Shown here in pieces: positions 21,601 to 36,300 of a stretch of DNA of 64,000 nt. The stretch comes from Anadara kagoshimensis. Taxonomy: Eukaryota > Mollusca > Bivalvia > Arcoida > Arcidae. Positions within the stretch are counted from its first letter, which is position 1, and each line of letters starts with the position of its first letter. The position numbers were made by a program, and so were the translations under genes. The stretch is from positions 36,013,854-36,077,853 of the forward strand of contig CM037871.1 in assembly GCA_021292105.1 (NCBI GenBank). Reading direction: 5' to 3'. The notes beneath the pieces are model-generated. The model searched no databases. It saw nothing but the letters and a program-made list of their open reading frames with translations, and was not told the origin of the DNA.

Positions 21601-24600
21601 AGCATTATAAATTGTGATTATTTTAATTTTGAATATTTATCTACAGCCTGAAGAATCTAAGTCTATTGCCGACACACTAAGAGAGACGGCTGAAGAGGCT
21701 GTAGCACAATCAGGATATGTTTACGATGAAAACTCCGGCTTGTATTACGACTATAACACAGGATATTATTATAATGCTGTGAGTATATGTAGGCAAACAA
21801 CTTTGACCTGTCCACTTGATCTTTTATTTAAATATTTATCACGGACCAAGTTCATCTGTGTATAGGGGACACAGGTGTTTATTTTGTATACATCATGAGA
21901 TATACTCACCTCATAGAGTAAACCTATGCATTGTGTATGTATTAACAGTGAATAATACTACTTACCATTTATTGGGCGGACCTTCCTATATGAATATTCC
22001 TAATGAAAGGTCAAACGGACAGGTCAATATTGTTTACCTATACATGTATATCATACAGGATCCAGTTGTTTGAAGCTTGATTAGTTTATTAAGACCAATT
22101 TAAAACATTACTTAAAATCAACATATCATTATTGAATCAGTACACAGCCAAATTTTGTTCACATGAGTTTCATGAGAAATTAATATGAAGTTCGCATGAA
22201 AAATTTCAAGTGAAATTAACGTGAATCGAGTTTATACGTTAAACTCATGTGAAAAATATCACTTCAAATTCATGTTAATTTCATGTGAATTTAACATGAA
22301 ATGTTGGCTGTGTAGACATTTTTGGTTAAAGAACTTTGATGGACTAAATCATGTACATTGTAAAAGTTTAAAAATTTCCAGTTAAAGATAAAGATGTGCA
22401 GGTTAGGTACAGGGTAGTGGAATAACTGTTGTTTTTTTGTTTCAGGAGAAAGGGTTATATTATGATCCACGGACAGGGACTTATTTCTATTATGATCAAC
22501 AAACGGGAGAGTATCAGTTTCATTCTCAAGTTGACCTTAGTTATTACACAGGTCATCACCATGGTAACACAGATGACTCTCAGCAAACTACATCAAGGCC
22601 CCAGACAAATAACACACCTGATTTAAGGAAGAAACTGTCACAGAAGAAGAAAGAAAAAGTTAAAGGACAAAAAAGTCAGCAGCAAAAAGAACAGGTTTGT
22701 TTTGTGTCTCTGAAACTATAACAGGCATTTGAGAAGTTTGGTGGCTTATTTCATAAATTTCATGATCTCCTGTTTGTATGAACACTGTAGTAGATCGGTA
22801 GAGTGTAAGTGGGAGGTCGTGGGTTCAAACCCAGACTGAATCTGACCCAAGACTTAAAATAAACAAGGTCCTGTGTCACTGTAAGCACGGTACAATAATG
22901 AACCCTGCTGTATAATACCATCAGCACAACTCACAGGCAAAATTTCTGCACCTTTGCCAATAGCTGGCAATGTCTCCATATAAGTGAAATATTCTTGACT
23001 GGGACATTAAACACCATTACTCAACTCCTGTTTGAATACATGAACAAAACACTTTATCATTTATATATTTTGTTATATCCATGAATAACAATGTTGATTC
23101 CACAGGGTTCCCACAGTCTTGAAAAGTGCTTGAAAAATGAGCCTTGACTGGAAAAGTCCTTGAAAATGAATAAAAACAAGCAGAGTCTTTGAAAAGTCCT
23201 GGAATTCTGTCAGTCTGCCTTGAGAAGTCCTGGACTTTTAAACTAATCAACCTGAAACTCGCGGTAAAAACGCAGCTGCAACGTTTATGATAAATAACAA
23301 AAACGTTGAGTTATCCCTCTTGTCTCTGTCAATATCATTTGTGAGTCTATGACTTGTAATGGAAGAATTCTGGGTGGTGTTCCACTGAAGGAAACTACAG
23401 TGAAAAAGACGCACAATTTGATTTCAGTGGTCAAAAATACCAATTTCAGAGTCCTTAAAAATGGTCAAAGAGTCCTTGAAAACTCCTTGAATTTTGTCAG
23501 GCATTGGCTGTATGAAACCTGTAATCCAAAAAATATGATTTGCCAAGCTGTTCGTCTATTACATTTATTATGTCCCCGTAACAAACTGGTCACAGGGGAT
23601 GTAAAGTGTTTACTCCATTTTTTTGCAAACATTTTGTCTCCCACTTTTCTTGAAATCTGTTTAAAAGATGTTTCTGAAACTTCACAGGAACAGTCTTTGG
23701 GTGGAGGAGATGTGTCACTGGTTATTCGTAGTTTGATCATACACATGGTTGGGAAAAAAGGGATTTCCCAGTTGGGATTGTTTAGGCGACAATTTTTAAA
23801 ATGGCATCCCATTTCATTTTATGACTTGTTACTATTGATTTCACAAAATTATCTACAGTCAAACTTGTATATAAAGGCCACCCAAGAGAACAGTAAAAGT
23901 GGTCTTCATGGGCAGGGGACCTTTATATACAGGTTCAAACAATATGAATAAAGAACAATTGGGATACTATTCTACTTGACTTTAAAAGTAAGTGGTTCTT
24001 ATATTTATAGGTGACCTTTAAGACAGGTTGGACTGTATATATAACACTTTTTAAAACCATTTATTTTATTATTTATTTTTTTTGCAATCCACAATGGCCT
24101 TTAGGCTAAAAGGTGAATGTTATTTTCCACAGTGAGTATTGATATGTAACTTACAACTGTGACAGGAAACATCTTTTGATTTTTCACCAGGTGAACCATG
24201 ATATAGATGAAGTCACTGCCGGTATTGATAAACTTAATTTCACCAGTACAAGACCAAGAAAGAGAGGTTTAGGTAAATATCATTGTAGTGTTTATATTTT
24301 TGTTTTATTTAGGGGAAACGGAAACATCAACAAGAAAAGAAAGACGAGAAACATGCCAAAAAGAGGAAAAGGAGAAGGAAATCAAGGTTGGAAAAATGGC
24401 AAGAAATCTGTCAATCTAAAGTGAAAGAAATTGATAAAGATAGCAGCGTGGGAAATCAGATAGAGCTCAGTTCTTCCAGTAATGAGTCACAGGCTGTAGG
24501 GAAGTCAACTCCAGGATCAAGTAAAGATAGCTGTAAAGAGGGTGTCAGTATGGACGATGTTTACAAGGACATGCCAATCTTTGAACTGTCATCGGAGAAT

Positions 24601-27331
24601 GCCGATGCCCAGGTAGCCTCGGATGAAAATGTGTCAAATAATTCAATCAGGATTTGTGTTAATCCTGCAGGTCAAGGTCAAAGTAGTGACATTAGTAACA
24701 AAGCAGATAGTTCAAGGACACAGAAAGTAAAGTTAATGAACGGGGATGAAATGGAACAGGGAGAATTAAGTAGTGACTATACGAGTGACAGTGAGGGAGA
24801 ATCTAGTAGTCTCTGTACGGGAGAATCAGAGTTAGAGTCTGGTGAACTCACTGATAGTGACAGCGAGGAATCGGTAATAGAAGTATCAGATGATAGTGAT
24901 GATAATGATAATATCATTACCCAGGAAGAAGGTATAGTAAAACCTCAGTATAATGCCCCCTCGATAACTTTGCCACCTCGCTTATTACCACATTATTTTG
25001 AAGTCAGAAAATTTGTTTCTTTTTACTTTTATGCTTTTCTTTACAAGTTTCCTTTCGATTAATTGCCAAAATTTTTATAATACCAAATTTGGACTTGGTA
25101 AATAGTGGTGAAGAATCAAGGTACCATATTTATAAAGCTGTTCATCTTTTTTTCTATTAAAAGGGAGGTGCAGTATACTTTGAATGTACATGTATTTGTC
25201 TATTAGTGGAGTGGAGTAAAGGTGTTTTATGCCCCAGTGAAGATTCTTTCAATTATATCAAAGTGGTCATCTCAGAAAAACTCCGAGTACACAAAGAAAG
25301 CCACCATCAAGTGATATACTTTCTTACACTAGAATCTGTCTTAAGTGGGATTTAAACCTAGGCAGTGAAAGGCACTGTGATGCATAAGCATGCTCTTTAT
25401 ACCTCTCGCCCACCTACGTGTAGTTCTCCTTCATAAAAAAAACATTTCTTTTAGTTTACAAATGTATTATTGACGTGAATCACGCTAATTGTTGTTTATG
25501 CATGCCAAAAAAATTATTATAATGCATGCATTCACGCTACATGGAGAAATTAAATTTAAATTCTCAACAATGAAACTGTCTAGTAAAATCTTGGTCCGGG
25601 CGTGTGAAAATTTTGCTAACTAGCCCGACTGGTCTAGTCTTTAAAAACATTGTGTTGAACCCTGGTCCCAGAAGTAAAAAGCAGTGTACCCCATTATTTC
25701 ATGACTATACCCCAGTTTTTAAAAATCATGGGGTACAAAACTTCATTTCTTGAAAGGTGGTGGGAACCCTGATTTGAACCACACCACTTGGTACTATTCT
25801 ATTAGTACATGTATATCCATTGATCAACTGTTCTTCATAAGAGAAGTTACATTACAAAATATATTTTGAATCCAGGAAGGGTGGCCACCTTTGTGTAATA
25901 GCTATGGAAATACTATGGTCAATTCCTCATATTTAGAGTGGATAGTGGAAAACAAAATAGAAATGAAAGTACAAATGTACATTTTTATCCCATTTCTGTT
26001 TATTTCAGCTCTAATAAGAAAGTGTCAATGTAATGATATCAAATCTAGCAATAAGTTAGAGGTCAAGTTTGAAAATGAGTATATTAAATGTGTTTTAATG
26101 CATAATGATGGTTCATATCAGTTATCAAATCCTTTTTTCTTGCATTCCATATAGAAAAATAAGGTTGAGTTTTCCATCTGGTACCACAAATAGTGATGGA
26201 TTCTATTGTAATCATGATCACACAATATGTTTCAGTAACCATTGGGTGATAATACTCATATTATATGTAACACGTAATTTTCTTTATTTACAGACCTAAC
26301 CATAAGTTATCCCCCTTGTATAAGGGTGATAGTCACTGATTCCGACTGTTTAGATATTGGTAATTTATACATCATCACTGTGACAGGCACAGCTATAGGC
26401 AGGGAAGCAGGTCAAGGTATCCTGATACCCGACATTAATATTAGTAAGGTATGGAAATTAAAGAGTGATATTAAAATAGCCCACAAAAGTCTTTAAGAAT
26501 AACTTTACTCACTTGGTGCACTTGACTTGTAACCAATTAGACATCAACATCTCCCATATCTCTCTGTAAGTGTTTCTTTGACATCGATCAGACATCAACA
26601 TCTCCCATATCTCTCTGTAAGTGTTTCTTTGACATCAATCAGACATCAACATCTCCCATATCTCTCTGTAAGTGTTTCTTTGACATCAATCAGACATCAA
26701 CATCTCCCATATCTCTCTGTAAGTGTTTCTTTGACATCAATCAGACATCAACATCTCCCATATCTCTCTGTAAGTGTTTCTTTGACATCAATCAGACATC
26801 AACATCTCCCATATCTCTCTGTAAGTGTTTCTTTGACACCAATCAGACATCAACATCTCCCATATCTCTCTGTAAGTGTTTCTTTGACATCAATCAGACA
26901 TCAACATCTCCCATATCTCTCTGTAAGTGTTTCTTTGACATCAATCAGACATCAGCATCTCCCATATCTCTCTGTCAGGAACTGTGCATTGAATGTCGGA
27001 CAAGTTTGGTTAGATATTAATCTTTAATGTTTTCAATTAATATGTGTAAAATCTAATAAAAAATCTGATAAAATCATCATTAATCTGGTATTTCCATGCA
27101 TATTGTTCTTGGCCTTTGACCTCAGGCCAATATGACACACTATGACCAAATAACTAGGTCAATATGGAAATACATGATTTATTTTTTTACATGTATTTTA
27201 ATTATAGTTACAATATGTAGTGTCTCGTAGGCCACATGTGGCCGGATATAAAAATTTTATAAGGTTTTTTATGTGTATGTGAACATTGAATTTTTATATG
27301 TGACACTTAAATAAAATAAATTATTAATTAA

Positions 27332-27365
<34 letters not shown>

Positions 27366-30300
27366 TATAATATAATTAATATTATAGACTCTAAGAACAA
27401 AAACCAGTTCATTAGAAATTTTTCATCTGGAAAGTTTTATTTCACAAGTTACTTAACTGTTTTACTGTTTCAGGATCATGCCTTTGTTGGTTTTGATGAG
27501 GATAAGAAAAAATATGTAATAAAGGATAACGGAAGTCAAAATGGTACATTTCTAAATGAAGAGAGATTATCAGAGGTTAGTAATTAAGTATTAAACTGTA
27601 AAGAAATACCTTCCAATGACGTGCAAAGAAAACTGAATATAGCGTGCAAATGTTCAGATTAGTTTGCTTTGCATGTTGATGAAAATTATGGCAATACAAA
27701 CACTATTTCTTGTCCATTGATTATGGACAAACAACATTGTCGTGTCCGCTTGACCTTTAATTTAAATATTTATTATGAACCAGTAGTGCTAAAACTTCTA
27801 CTTACATGTAAAGCTCAGAAACTTGTCAAGGAAGTTATGGCCAGTTTTGTTAGCATGACCTGAAAGCTATAACAGGCATTGGTTTCACAATAATTTCTTA
27901 GTTAAGAATTTCCTTAACTTCAATGTGTCAAATTTGAAATCTGAATAATTTTATTAGTTTTCAAGATACTCTTGAATTTAAGGTGTCATTTTGGAGATCA
28001 TTTCGAGCTTAAATTATCTTTAGTCTAATTTTGTTGAAATTTTCAATTTAGTATGATAAAAGATCAACAAAAATTGCCAGATTTAAGTTAAGGAAAATCT
28101 TAGTTAAGGACAGATTGTAAAACTGGATCCAGATGCTATTTTTAAGCCGGCTGGCTAAATCTTTTAAGAGTAATTTGATTTCATTTCTTTAGGTTTTTTG
28201 GACCTGCAACATAAAGACCAATTTGATATGTTGTTTTTGTTTATTGAAATGTTTAAAAGACCCTGCAAGCCTCATCTGAAATCTTGTACCAGAGTTGGGG
28301 TGGGTGGGGGATGGGGGCTGGGGTGGGGTGTTTATGATCATGACGATATAAATCCCCTCATTATGACAAATGAATTTTGTCATCAGAGCACCAAATAAAC
28401 AGTTGTTCTATGACATTGTTTGATACAGTTACTAAGGCCTCTATGACATCATTTGATACAGTTACTAAGGCCTCTATGACATCATTTGATACAGTTTCTA
28501 AGGACTCTATGACATCATTTGATACAGTTTCTAAGGACCCTTATTTTTCTTGTACATGTACTTGGATATTACAAATTCACAAAGGTCACATGACAGAACT
28601 AAGAAACTATACAATTTTGGACTTTTTAGTGGTTGTATACAGCCTCTGTCAGTATTTTATTTTTGGTCAATATCAAACCATATACAACCACTACAATGTC
28701 CAATTTAACTGTTTTATTATATAATTTAGTCACTGTGGCACTTTGGTTTATTTGACCAGGAAATCTAGATATTTTACTAGTTCCCTGTTATGCCCTGGGG
28801 TAGAAAGATCACATGAATCTCCCGCATTATTAGATGTTTCTGACTTTTAAATCTGATTCTATGAAAAATATAAGGCATTCTGGATGAAACAGAATCACTT
28901 GTGCACACTAAATTGATGACGTCATAATCAATTTATGTGAGAACGTAAACAAAAATTGATGATGTACACCAAATTTGATATACACTAAATTTTTCAGCAA
29001 TTCATGATATCATGTAAGATCAAATGACCATGTGTAACCATACTAGCCTATCATAAAGATTGAATTGATTAAATATATAATAATTATAATTATTTTTTCT
29101 TTAATTTGTTTTCATAACCAGTCAAAATGTGCAAGTGATTTAAAGGAGCTTAACCATGGTGACACATTACAGTTTGGTTGTACACGGTTACTGTTACACA
29201 TACATATGGGGACAGACACATGTGATGAATGTGAACCAGGAATTATAAAAGCAAACCTAGAATCTCAACAACCTAAAGGTACTGAAATTAATTCTAGAGT
29301 AAACAGCTGTAATAATGGAATTTAATTTAATTTTCTTGCAATTCATGAAAATGTTATAGTGTATAGTTGTTTAATTCTGTGGGGAAAACTTTCGCGGTTT
29401 AGACTCTTGAACTTATTCATGAATATAAAATTTTGCAATGTAGTGGCCACAATTTTTATACGAATTATTTCAGTCTACGTTTCATGAATGATACATGAAA
29501 AAATTCACTTTGTATTTAATTGCACGCTATAGATTCAAATAATGAATATAGTGAAATTAAATCCCCAGTGAATAAAAGCAACTATATATACAGTATATAG
29601 ATATTTGATTTCCTGGTTGTTAAAATGTCTGGAACTAGCCCCATTTAAAGAATTGTGTTTTGGTTACTAAATAATAATAAACATTAGTGTTGGGGAAACA
29701 ATCACTGTTTTCATCTTCTTAACTATTTCGTTGTAAGAAAGTTTCATGGTTCCAACTGTAGGGAATGTGTACCAAGAGAAATACAAAATTTTCAATGAGA
29801 AGATACATTGATGGTACAGGAGTCTTTATGAAAATCGTGAATATTTATGCCTTGGGAATGTTTCTTATACACTTATGGGGTTCGCCGCTGTACCATGTGA
29901 TGCCCTCTAACATTTATGCGGAACACTCATTTCCAATGGATATGGAATCACATGAGATGACATTTTTCCGTAAAAGTGACGTCATTCTGTGACGTTGATG
30001 TTTTCCATAACGTTTCGCACAAGCGTTAATAGGTATTGATCACGCGGTACAGTGGCGAAGCCCATTGACCAAATGCTGCAGCTGCACAGTATACTTTTTT
30101 AAAATGAGTAGTGACAGAAAATGGTGAACACTTAAAACACCTTTGTGTCATTTATAATGTGGAAAAGTTTTGTTTTGGCTCAAAATTAAGTATGAATTGC
30201 AGTTGGTATTGGTATGCATGTTATTCACTGGTTTCCTATACTTTGTTGATATTCTTTTTGAGCTGTATGATAAAAAGGTTATAATACTGCCTTTTCCATA

Positions 30301-33300
30301 TCATACCAAACATTTGCCAAACACATACAGTATGTAACAGGAAAGAAAAAAAATGCAGGGTCGGACCTGGGATCCAACCTTGGACCTTCCACACTATAGG
30401 CAAGTGCTCTACCATTGAGCTACCCTGACTGCTACATTCCTCCCTTCCTTTTTTCGATTCAACTCCTTTGAATTGAAACCACTAGGTTCCACCCTGGGAC
30501 CAACCTATTGGTTGGCAAGTCCCAGGGTCAGACAAGCCCTCAAATGTAACAAGAAAGAGGAAAAAATGCAGGGTCGGACTGGGGATCCAACCCGGGACTT
30601 CCTTCACTATAGGTGAGTGCTCTACCACTGAGTTACCCAGACCGCTACACATATACATTTGTATATTGGCTCGAGGGTCTTTTAAAAAGACATATGATAA
30701 CCCTTATGTATTGAATTATTACTTGGTTAAAACCCCATTATTACTTGGTTAAAACCCCATTATTACTTGGTTAAAACCCCATGTTGTTATTTCAGAGATT
30801 ATCATACTGTCAAAAGAAGAAAAGAAAAAACAATACAAAGACCAAATGAAATTAATAAAAATGAAATATGGATTAAAGGTAAATAGTAGATTTGGTATTC
30901 CTAGTACTCATTTATATCCATTGGAGTTGTAAACTGCCTCAATGGCTCAGAGCTAAAGTGTCCACCTTGATAGCAGGAGGTTTTGGGATCAAACTCCAAC
31001 TGAGTCATACAAAAGAATTAAAAATTTGAGATTTTGCTTTCTCGCCTGGTGCTTGATATTAAGAGGACAGAGTATTGACTGGTTCACCTGGTGTCTGTAT
31101 AATGTAATTTGGGAGTGGTATGCTTATCTGTGACTCCATGACCTAGCATCTTAGAGTTGCCTTGAGTGTATGTAAGTACAAGGCAAAGCATAAAAACAAA
31201 ACTTGCGCATCTCTTACATATATGTACTTGAATCTGTTCTCAGATTAATCCTTAGAGTTTAATAAACTTTATATTGTTGTGAATAGTTGAACCATTGCTG
31301 ATGCATCATTAAACAAAATTACAACCAACCAAACAATGGTGTAGCAAATATAATTTGTTAGTGTGAAGTCATGGGGATTATTCTTGACTGGGTCTCTAGC
31401 TAGATTTTAAAACTGCTGACCAGACAGAAAACCTGATGAAAGATGTTAAATTTGAATTGAAATACTAAAATTCTATCAGAAAAATATTTTACTTGTTTTG
31501 GACAAGCTAAACAGTTTATGTCAACAAATAATTATACACACTAAAACTATAGTCATTTGTTGTAGAATGCAGCTTATGTGGATAACGTGTCTGCCTTAAA
31601 GAATCCAGCATATTCTGATAAAGCACAAGAAAGAAGAAAAACGGTTGGAAGTGACAATCCTTATCAACCTGACGAGGTCCCAGCCTCTGTACATAGGTAA
31701 GAATTCATTAATATGATGAGGCCCCAGCCTCTGTACATAGGTAAGAATTCATTAATATGATGAGGCCCCAGCCTCTGTACATAGGTAAGAATCCATTAAT
31801 ATGATGAGGCCCCAGCCTCTGTACATAGATAAGAATCCATTAATATGATGAGGCCCCAGCCTCTGTACATAGGTAAGAATCCATTAATATGATGAGGCCC
31901 CAGCCTCTGTACATAGATAAGAATCCATTAATATGATGAGGCCCCAGCCTCTGTACATAGGTAAGAATCCATTAATATGATGAGGCCCCAGCCTCTGTAC
32001 ATAGGTAAGAATCTATCAATACAGGCCTTTGTCTGAGCATTAAGGGTGTGCCCGGCTATCAGTCAATTCAAATCTGGGAAAGCTATAAAACTTTGGATAA
32101 CTAGACAACCTGGTAAATATTGATTAATTATAGAGATAATATCAAAATTGTGTTCCATTATGAATGCTGTAGAAGCTGAAAAATTGATATTGCAAAGTAT
32201 GCAAAAAACCTGTACCAGTCTTTTTCATTTTTTAAAGGCCTATTTCTGAGAAGAATGTTGGACACAAACTATTGAAGAAGTTAGGTTGGTCAGAAGGAGA
32301 AAGTCTAGGAAAAGATAACTCTGGCATACAGGAACCAGTAAGTTGTCTATTACTATATATTGTATTTTTTAAAAGAGAATTTAATGTCACTTTTATTGTT
32401 TATTACAAGTAGGGATTTAAATTTCCTACGTCAAAAATGTTTACTTTGTGTCAGCCTATGTGATTCTGAAGACTTGTTACACTGTGATCTGTGGTGAGAT
32501 CTGATTTCATATTTCAGATATATACAATGTGTAAGAATGTTTTAATTTTCATTTCTAGACAGGCAGTTGAGTAATTTATGGTCTTTAAAGTCCAGTCAGG
32601 ATTCTTTCACTTATGTTAAGGTAGTCAGTTCTGCAATGGTGGAAGAAACTGGAGTGCCAGAGACAACCCCGAAAAACCTTGTGAATACTAAATTTTGAGT
32701 GAAAAAGTCTAAACTGAATTACAATAGGGTCTGCAGACTGAAACATAAGTAAACAAAACTAAACAGAAAAAATAAACCTGTTTAAACCAAACTACAGTGA
32801 AATACCCTAAGAAAACAAGGAAGTGAATTAGGATCTCCTGTCAGTTGTTTTTTTTTTTGTGATTTGCACTTAGGTTTGATAATGTGCATATCATCTATCA
32901 CTGTTGATGCTTTCTGCTAAGTCTTTAAACAGAGTTTAAATTTCTCACAGGCCACCATAGTTCAGTTTTCACAGGTTCCACAGTAGTTCAAATTATATAG
33001 GTTTTCTGTTTACTCTAAGTTCAGTTTTCACAAGTTATTACTATTTTTTGGTTGGATTTCAAAGTCAATCAGTAAGAGTTGCTTTTCTTGATCTGTTTAA
33101 AATCATTCATCACTGCCAAAGTGAGATGATAAAATGGCTAACTGATATCAAATGAGTCTATATTTATGCTGTAAAAAAGTTATTAGCCCAACATATGAAA
33201 AATGGCATTTGAGGCATAATATCATTTTAAATTGTAATTTAAAAGATATTTGATATGTTGAATTTGTGTAATTTTATCAACATTTTACTTTTCTATATAT

Positions 33301-33350
33301 AAAATACAGAAGATCTAATGTGAGCCCACATTACAGAAGGTAATGGAGGC

Positions 33351-33381
<31 letters not shown>

Positions 33382-36300
33382 CTTGGTGGCCAAGTGGTCT
33401 AAGTAACTTGTGCTCCTGTGATTATCAGTTTGAGTGAATGTAATTTGCAAAATTATTGCCATTTCCAGGCGTAGATTTTTTGACACTTACAATTTTGCCC
33501 TAATTTTACAATTTTGCCAAGAAGTTTATTTAGTTATGTATCATCCGATTTTTCTGAAACTATTCACAAATGTTAAGCATCACAAGAAACCATCACTTTC
33601 AATAAATTTTTTCCACCAAAATTTTGGGGTGGGGGTGTTAATCTCCTCAAAATTTATGTATGGTGTAACAAAGTGGAGACATTTCAAATTGTTTCAGTGA
33701 ACATGCCATATCTAACACTGCAAGACAAAGCCTTACAGATTTTCGTTGAGTTTTAAAACTCCAGGCATTAGATCGATTTCTCACAAGAAATTGCCATTCC
33801 TTCCTTTAATTTTTCCAAATTCACTTGGATTTTACTGAAATATCACCTCACCCTGAAACAAATGTGCATCAGGAATAGTGTGCACTGGAAATGAATTAAC
33901 TTGAATTAAATCAGATATGTATCATCAGATATATAATGGATCTGTTGACATTATAGACATTGTGAATGAAATAGCCTGTACAGCATGGTTTAATAATTTA
34001 AACCAATAAAAAGTTGTTCTTAATTCTTATGGTGTATCAATATTCCTTAATATCAATGTTTATTTTTATTGAGAATTGTTACTGTTTGTCCTTTCAATTT
34101 CTTCATCCTTATAAACAAAATGCTAAAAAGAATGTGTCATGAACCAAGAATAATCTTCCAAAAAACAACAGCTAATAGTTTTCCTACATGATAAAGTGTA
34201 GCAAAATTTGTGCATTTTTTAAAATGAATCAATTGAGATGTAAAATTTGAGTATAAGGTAATTGTAATATATCACCCATGGTGGTATTTGCCACCTAACA
34301 ACATATTTTTAACCATCAACCTGGAAACATACATCACAAGAGGACATTAGTGTGGACACAAAATAGTTCAATTATCATCAAGAAGGGACTACCACTGGTA
34401 CTCATTCTTTCCACAAACTGTCACCCAGTGGAACAAGCTGTGGTGTGACATAGCCCATGCAGAGACGTTGGAGACATTTAAGAACCAGATTGCCAACATA
34501 TCTCATGACCAGCTTGCATTTTAAACTTTCTCTTATTTTAGCACTATCCTTCCATTCTTTCTCGTCTTTTCTATCTTCTTCTTACTAACTTTTCTGCACG
34601 CACACTGGTGATAAGCTTAGTTGACGAAGGAAACCAGTATAGTTGGTAAATGGCAAAATGGCAAAACTATGGCAACCATAGATCAGTGTGTCAATTTTAT
34701 GTTAAAACAAAGTTACTGAAGGTTTTTATAGTAACTATGAATTTAAAACTGTGTCTTATTAAAACAGACACCTCTTTTTTGTCCCTTTCTTGAAATTCAG
34801 GGATTAATTTTATCTCATTTAAAACAAAATTAGCTATTGAAATTTAATATAAATAAAGGTAATAACAATGGCCATCTATTTGATGGATTAAGTATTTACA
34901 CATGGTATATAAAGTTAAAAAATTGGATATTAGATAAGTGTCATCCATCAATCATATCTCGTTTAATTCTTCAGATGTGGTGAAATAACATTCCTTATAA
35001 AGATAATAATAAATATATACATACTTGTAATATTTACTTATATTGCTGTTCGTAACTAGACAATCATGAAATCTGAAGATTTTTAGGAAGAGTGGGTAAA
35101 TAAAACTGGATTTAGTTCAAATAAATCGGGTGGATTTACTCAAATCTCTTAATTCTCTTTATTTTAAATTGAGAATTCTTTTGACATTAAACACTTGAGA
35201 TCAGGAAACCACAAAAATCTGTTTTGTTTCACTGCATTAGTTTGAAAATTTAGCATCATTTTCTTGAAATTTATGGATAACTTGGTCATAATTTTGTCCC
35301 AAACACGTTTTCTCTTTCAATTACTTTCCTTCATTCTGTAGTTGTAAGGACCCTGTCCTGCTCTGTCTTCGGGTTTCACTCTTGAGTTATGGAAACTTAA
35401 ACATAGAAAGTGTTTCTAGGTTTTCACAATTTACAGTAGTTGCCAAATGTCCTAAATTTGTGAGATATAGTCTGTTTTAAAAGAATTTTTCACAAATTTG
35501 CAAAAATAGGTTACTTTTTAAAAACTTTTCCCAGAAATTAGTAGTCATTGATGATTTTGACTACTTGCAGGAATAGAAACAGTTAGGTGTTAATACTGCA
35601 GTTGTTAAGTCCCTGCCAGGATTTGTCTCCAGATGTGTACTCAAAATAGCTAATCTAAATTAATTGTTAATATAGTTCCAAAAATGACCTAATTGTTCTA
35701 TGCAATCTGTACACTTTTGCCTATAGTTGATGGGGTAAAAAGTCTGGACTTCAAGCTCACATAGAGGCATAGTTATCAATCCATTTGAACCTTACACCTA
35801 CAAATTACATTTTTCAAGCATTTTATATGCATGTATGTGTTTTTAGATGGATATTTTTGTACAGTAAAACCTGTTATAGTGATCACCTTTTTTTCAAGAC
35901 TACTTGTCTATTAAGACCAGTGTATTAAGGTCCCTTTGCTTGAAATTTCAACCAAAAAGAACCTCTATATAAAGAACACCTAGTACCTGTCCATTAAGAC
36001 CAGTGTATTAAGGTCCCTTTGCTTGAAATTTCAACCAAAAAGAACCTTTATATAAAGAACACCTAGTACCTGAGTACCTGTCCATTAAGACCAGTGTATT
36101 AAGGTCCCTTTGCTTCAAATTTCAGCCAAAAAGAACCTCTATATAAAAACCAATCTGTCCATTAAGACCAGTGTATTAAGGTCCCTTTGCTTCATATTTC
36201 AACCAAAAAGAACCTCTATATAAAGAACACCTGTCCATTAAGACCAGTGTATTAAGGCCCCTTTGCTTCAAATTTCAGCCAAAAAGAACCTCTATATAAA

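Noticed and set aside
23349-23951. 200-codon + frame as a gene
   Set aside because: It starts in a dispersed repeat, ends in a MITE-A and shows no domain; it lies in AGGF1 intron 4.
26578-27027. 149-codon + frame of 17-residue repeats
   Set aside because: Read-through of a 51-bp minisatellite inside a well-supported AGGF1 intron.
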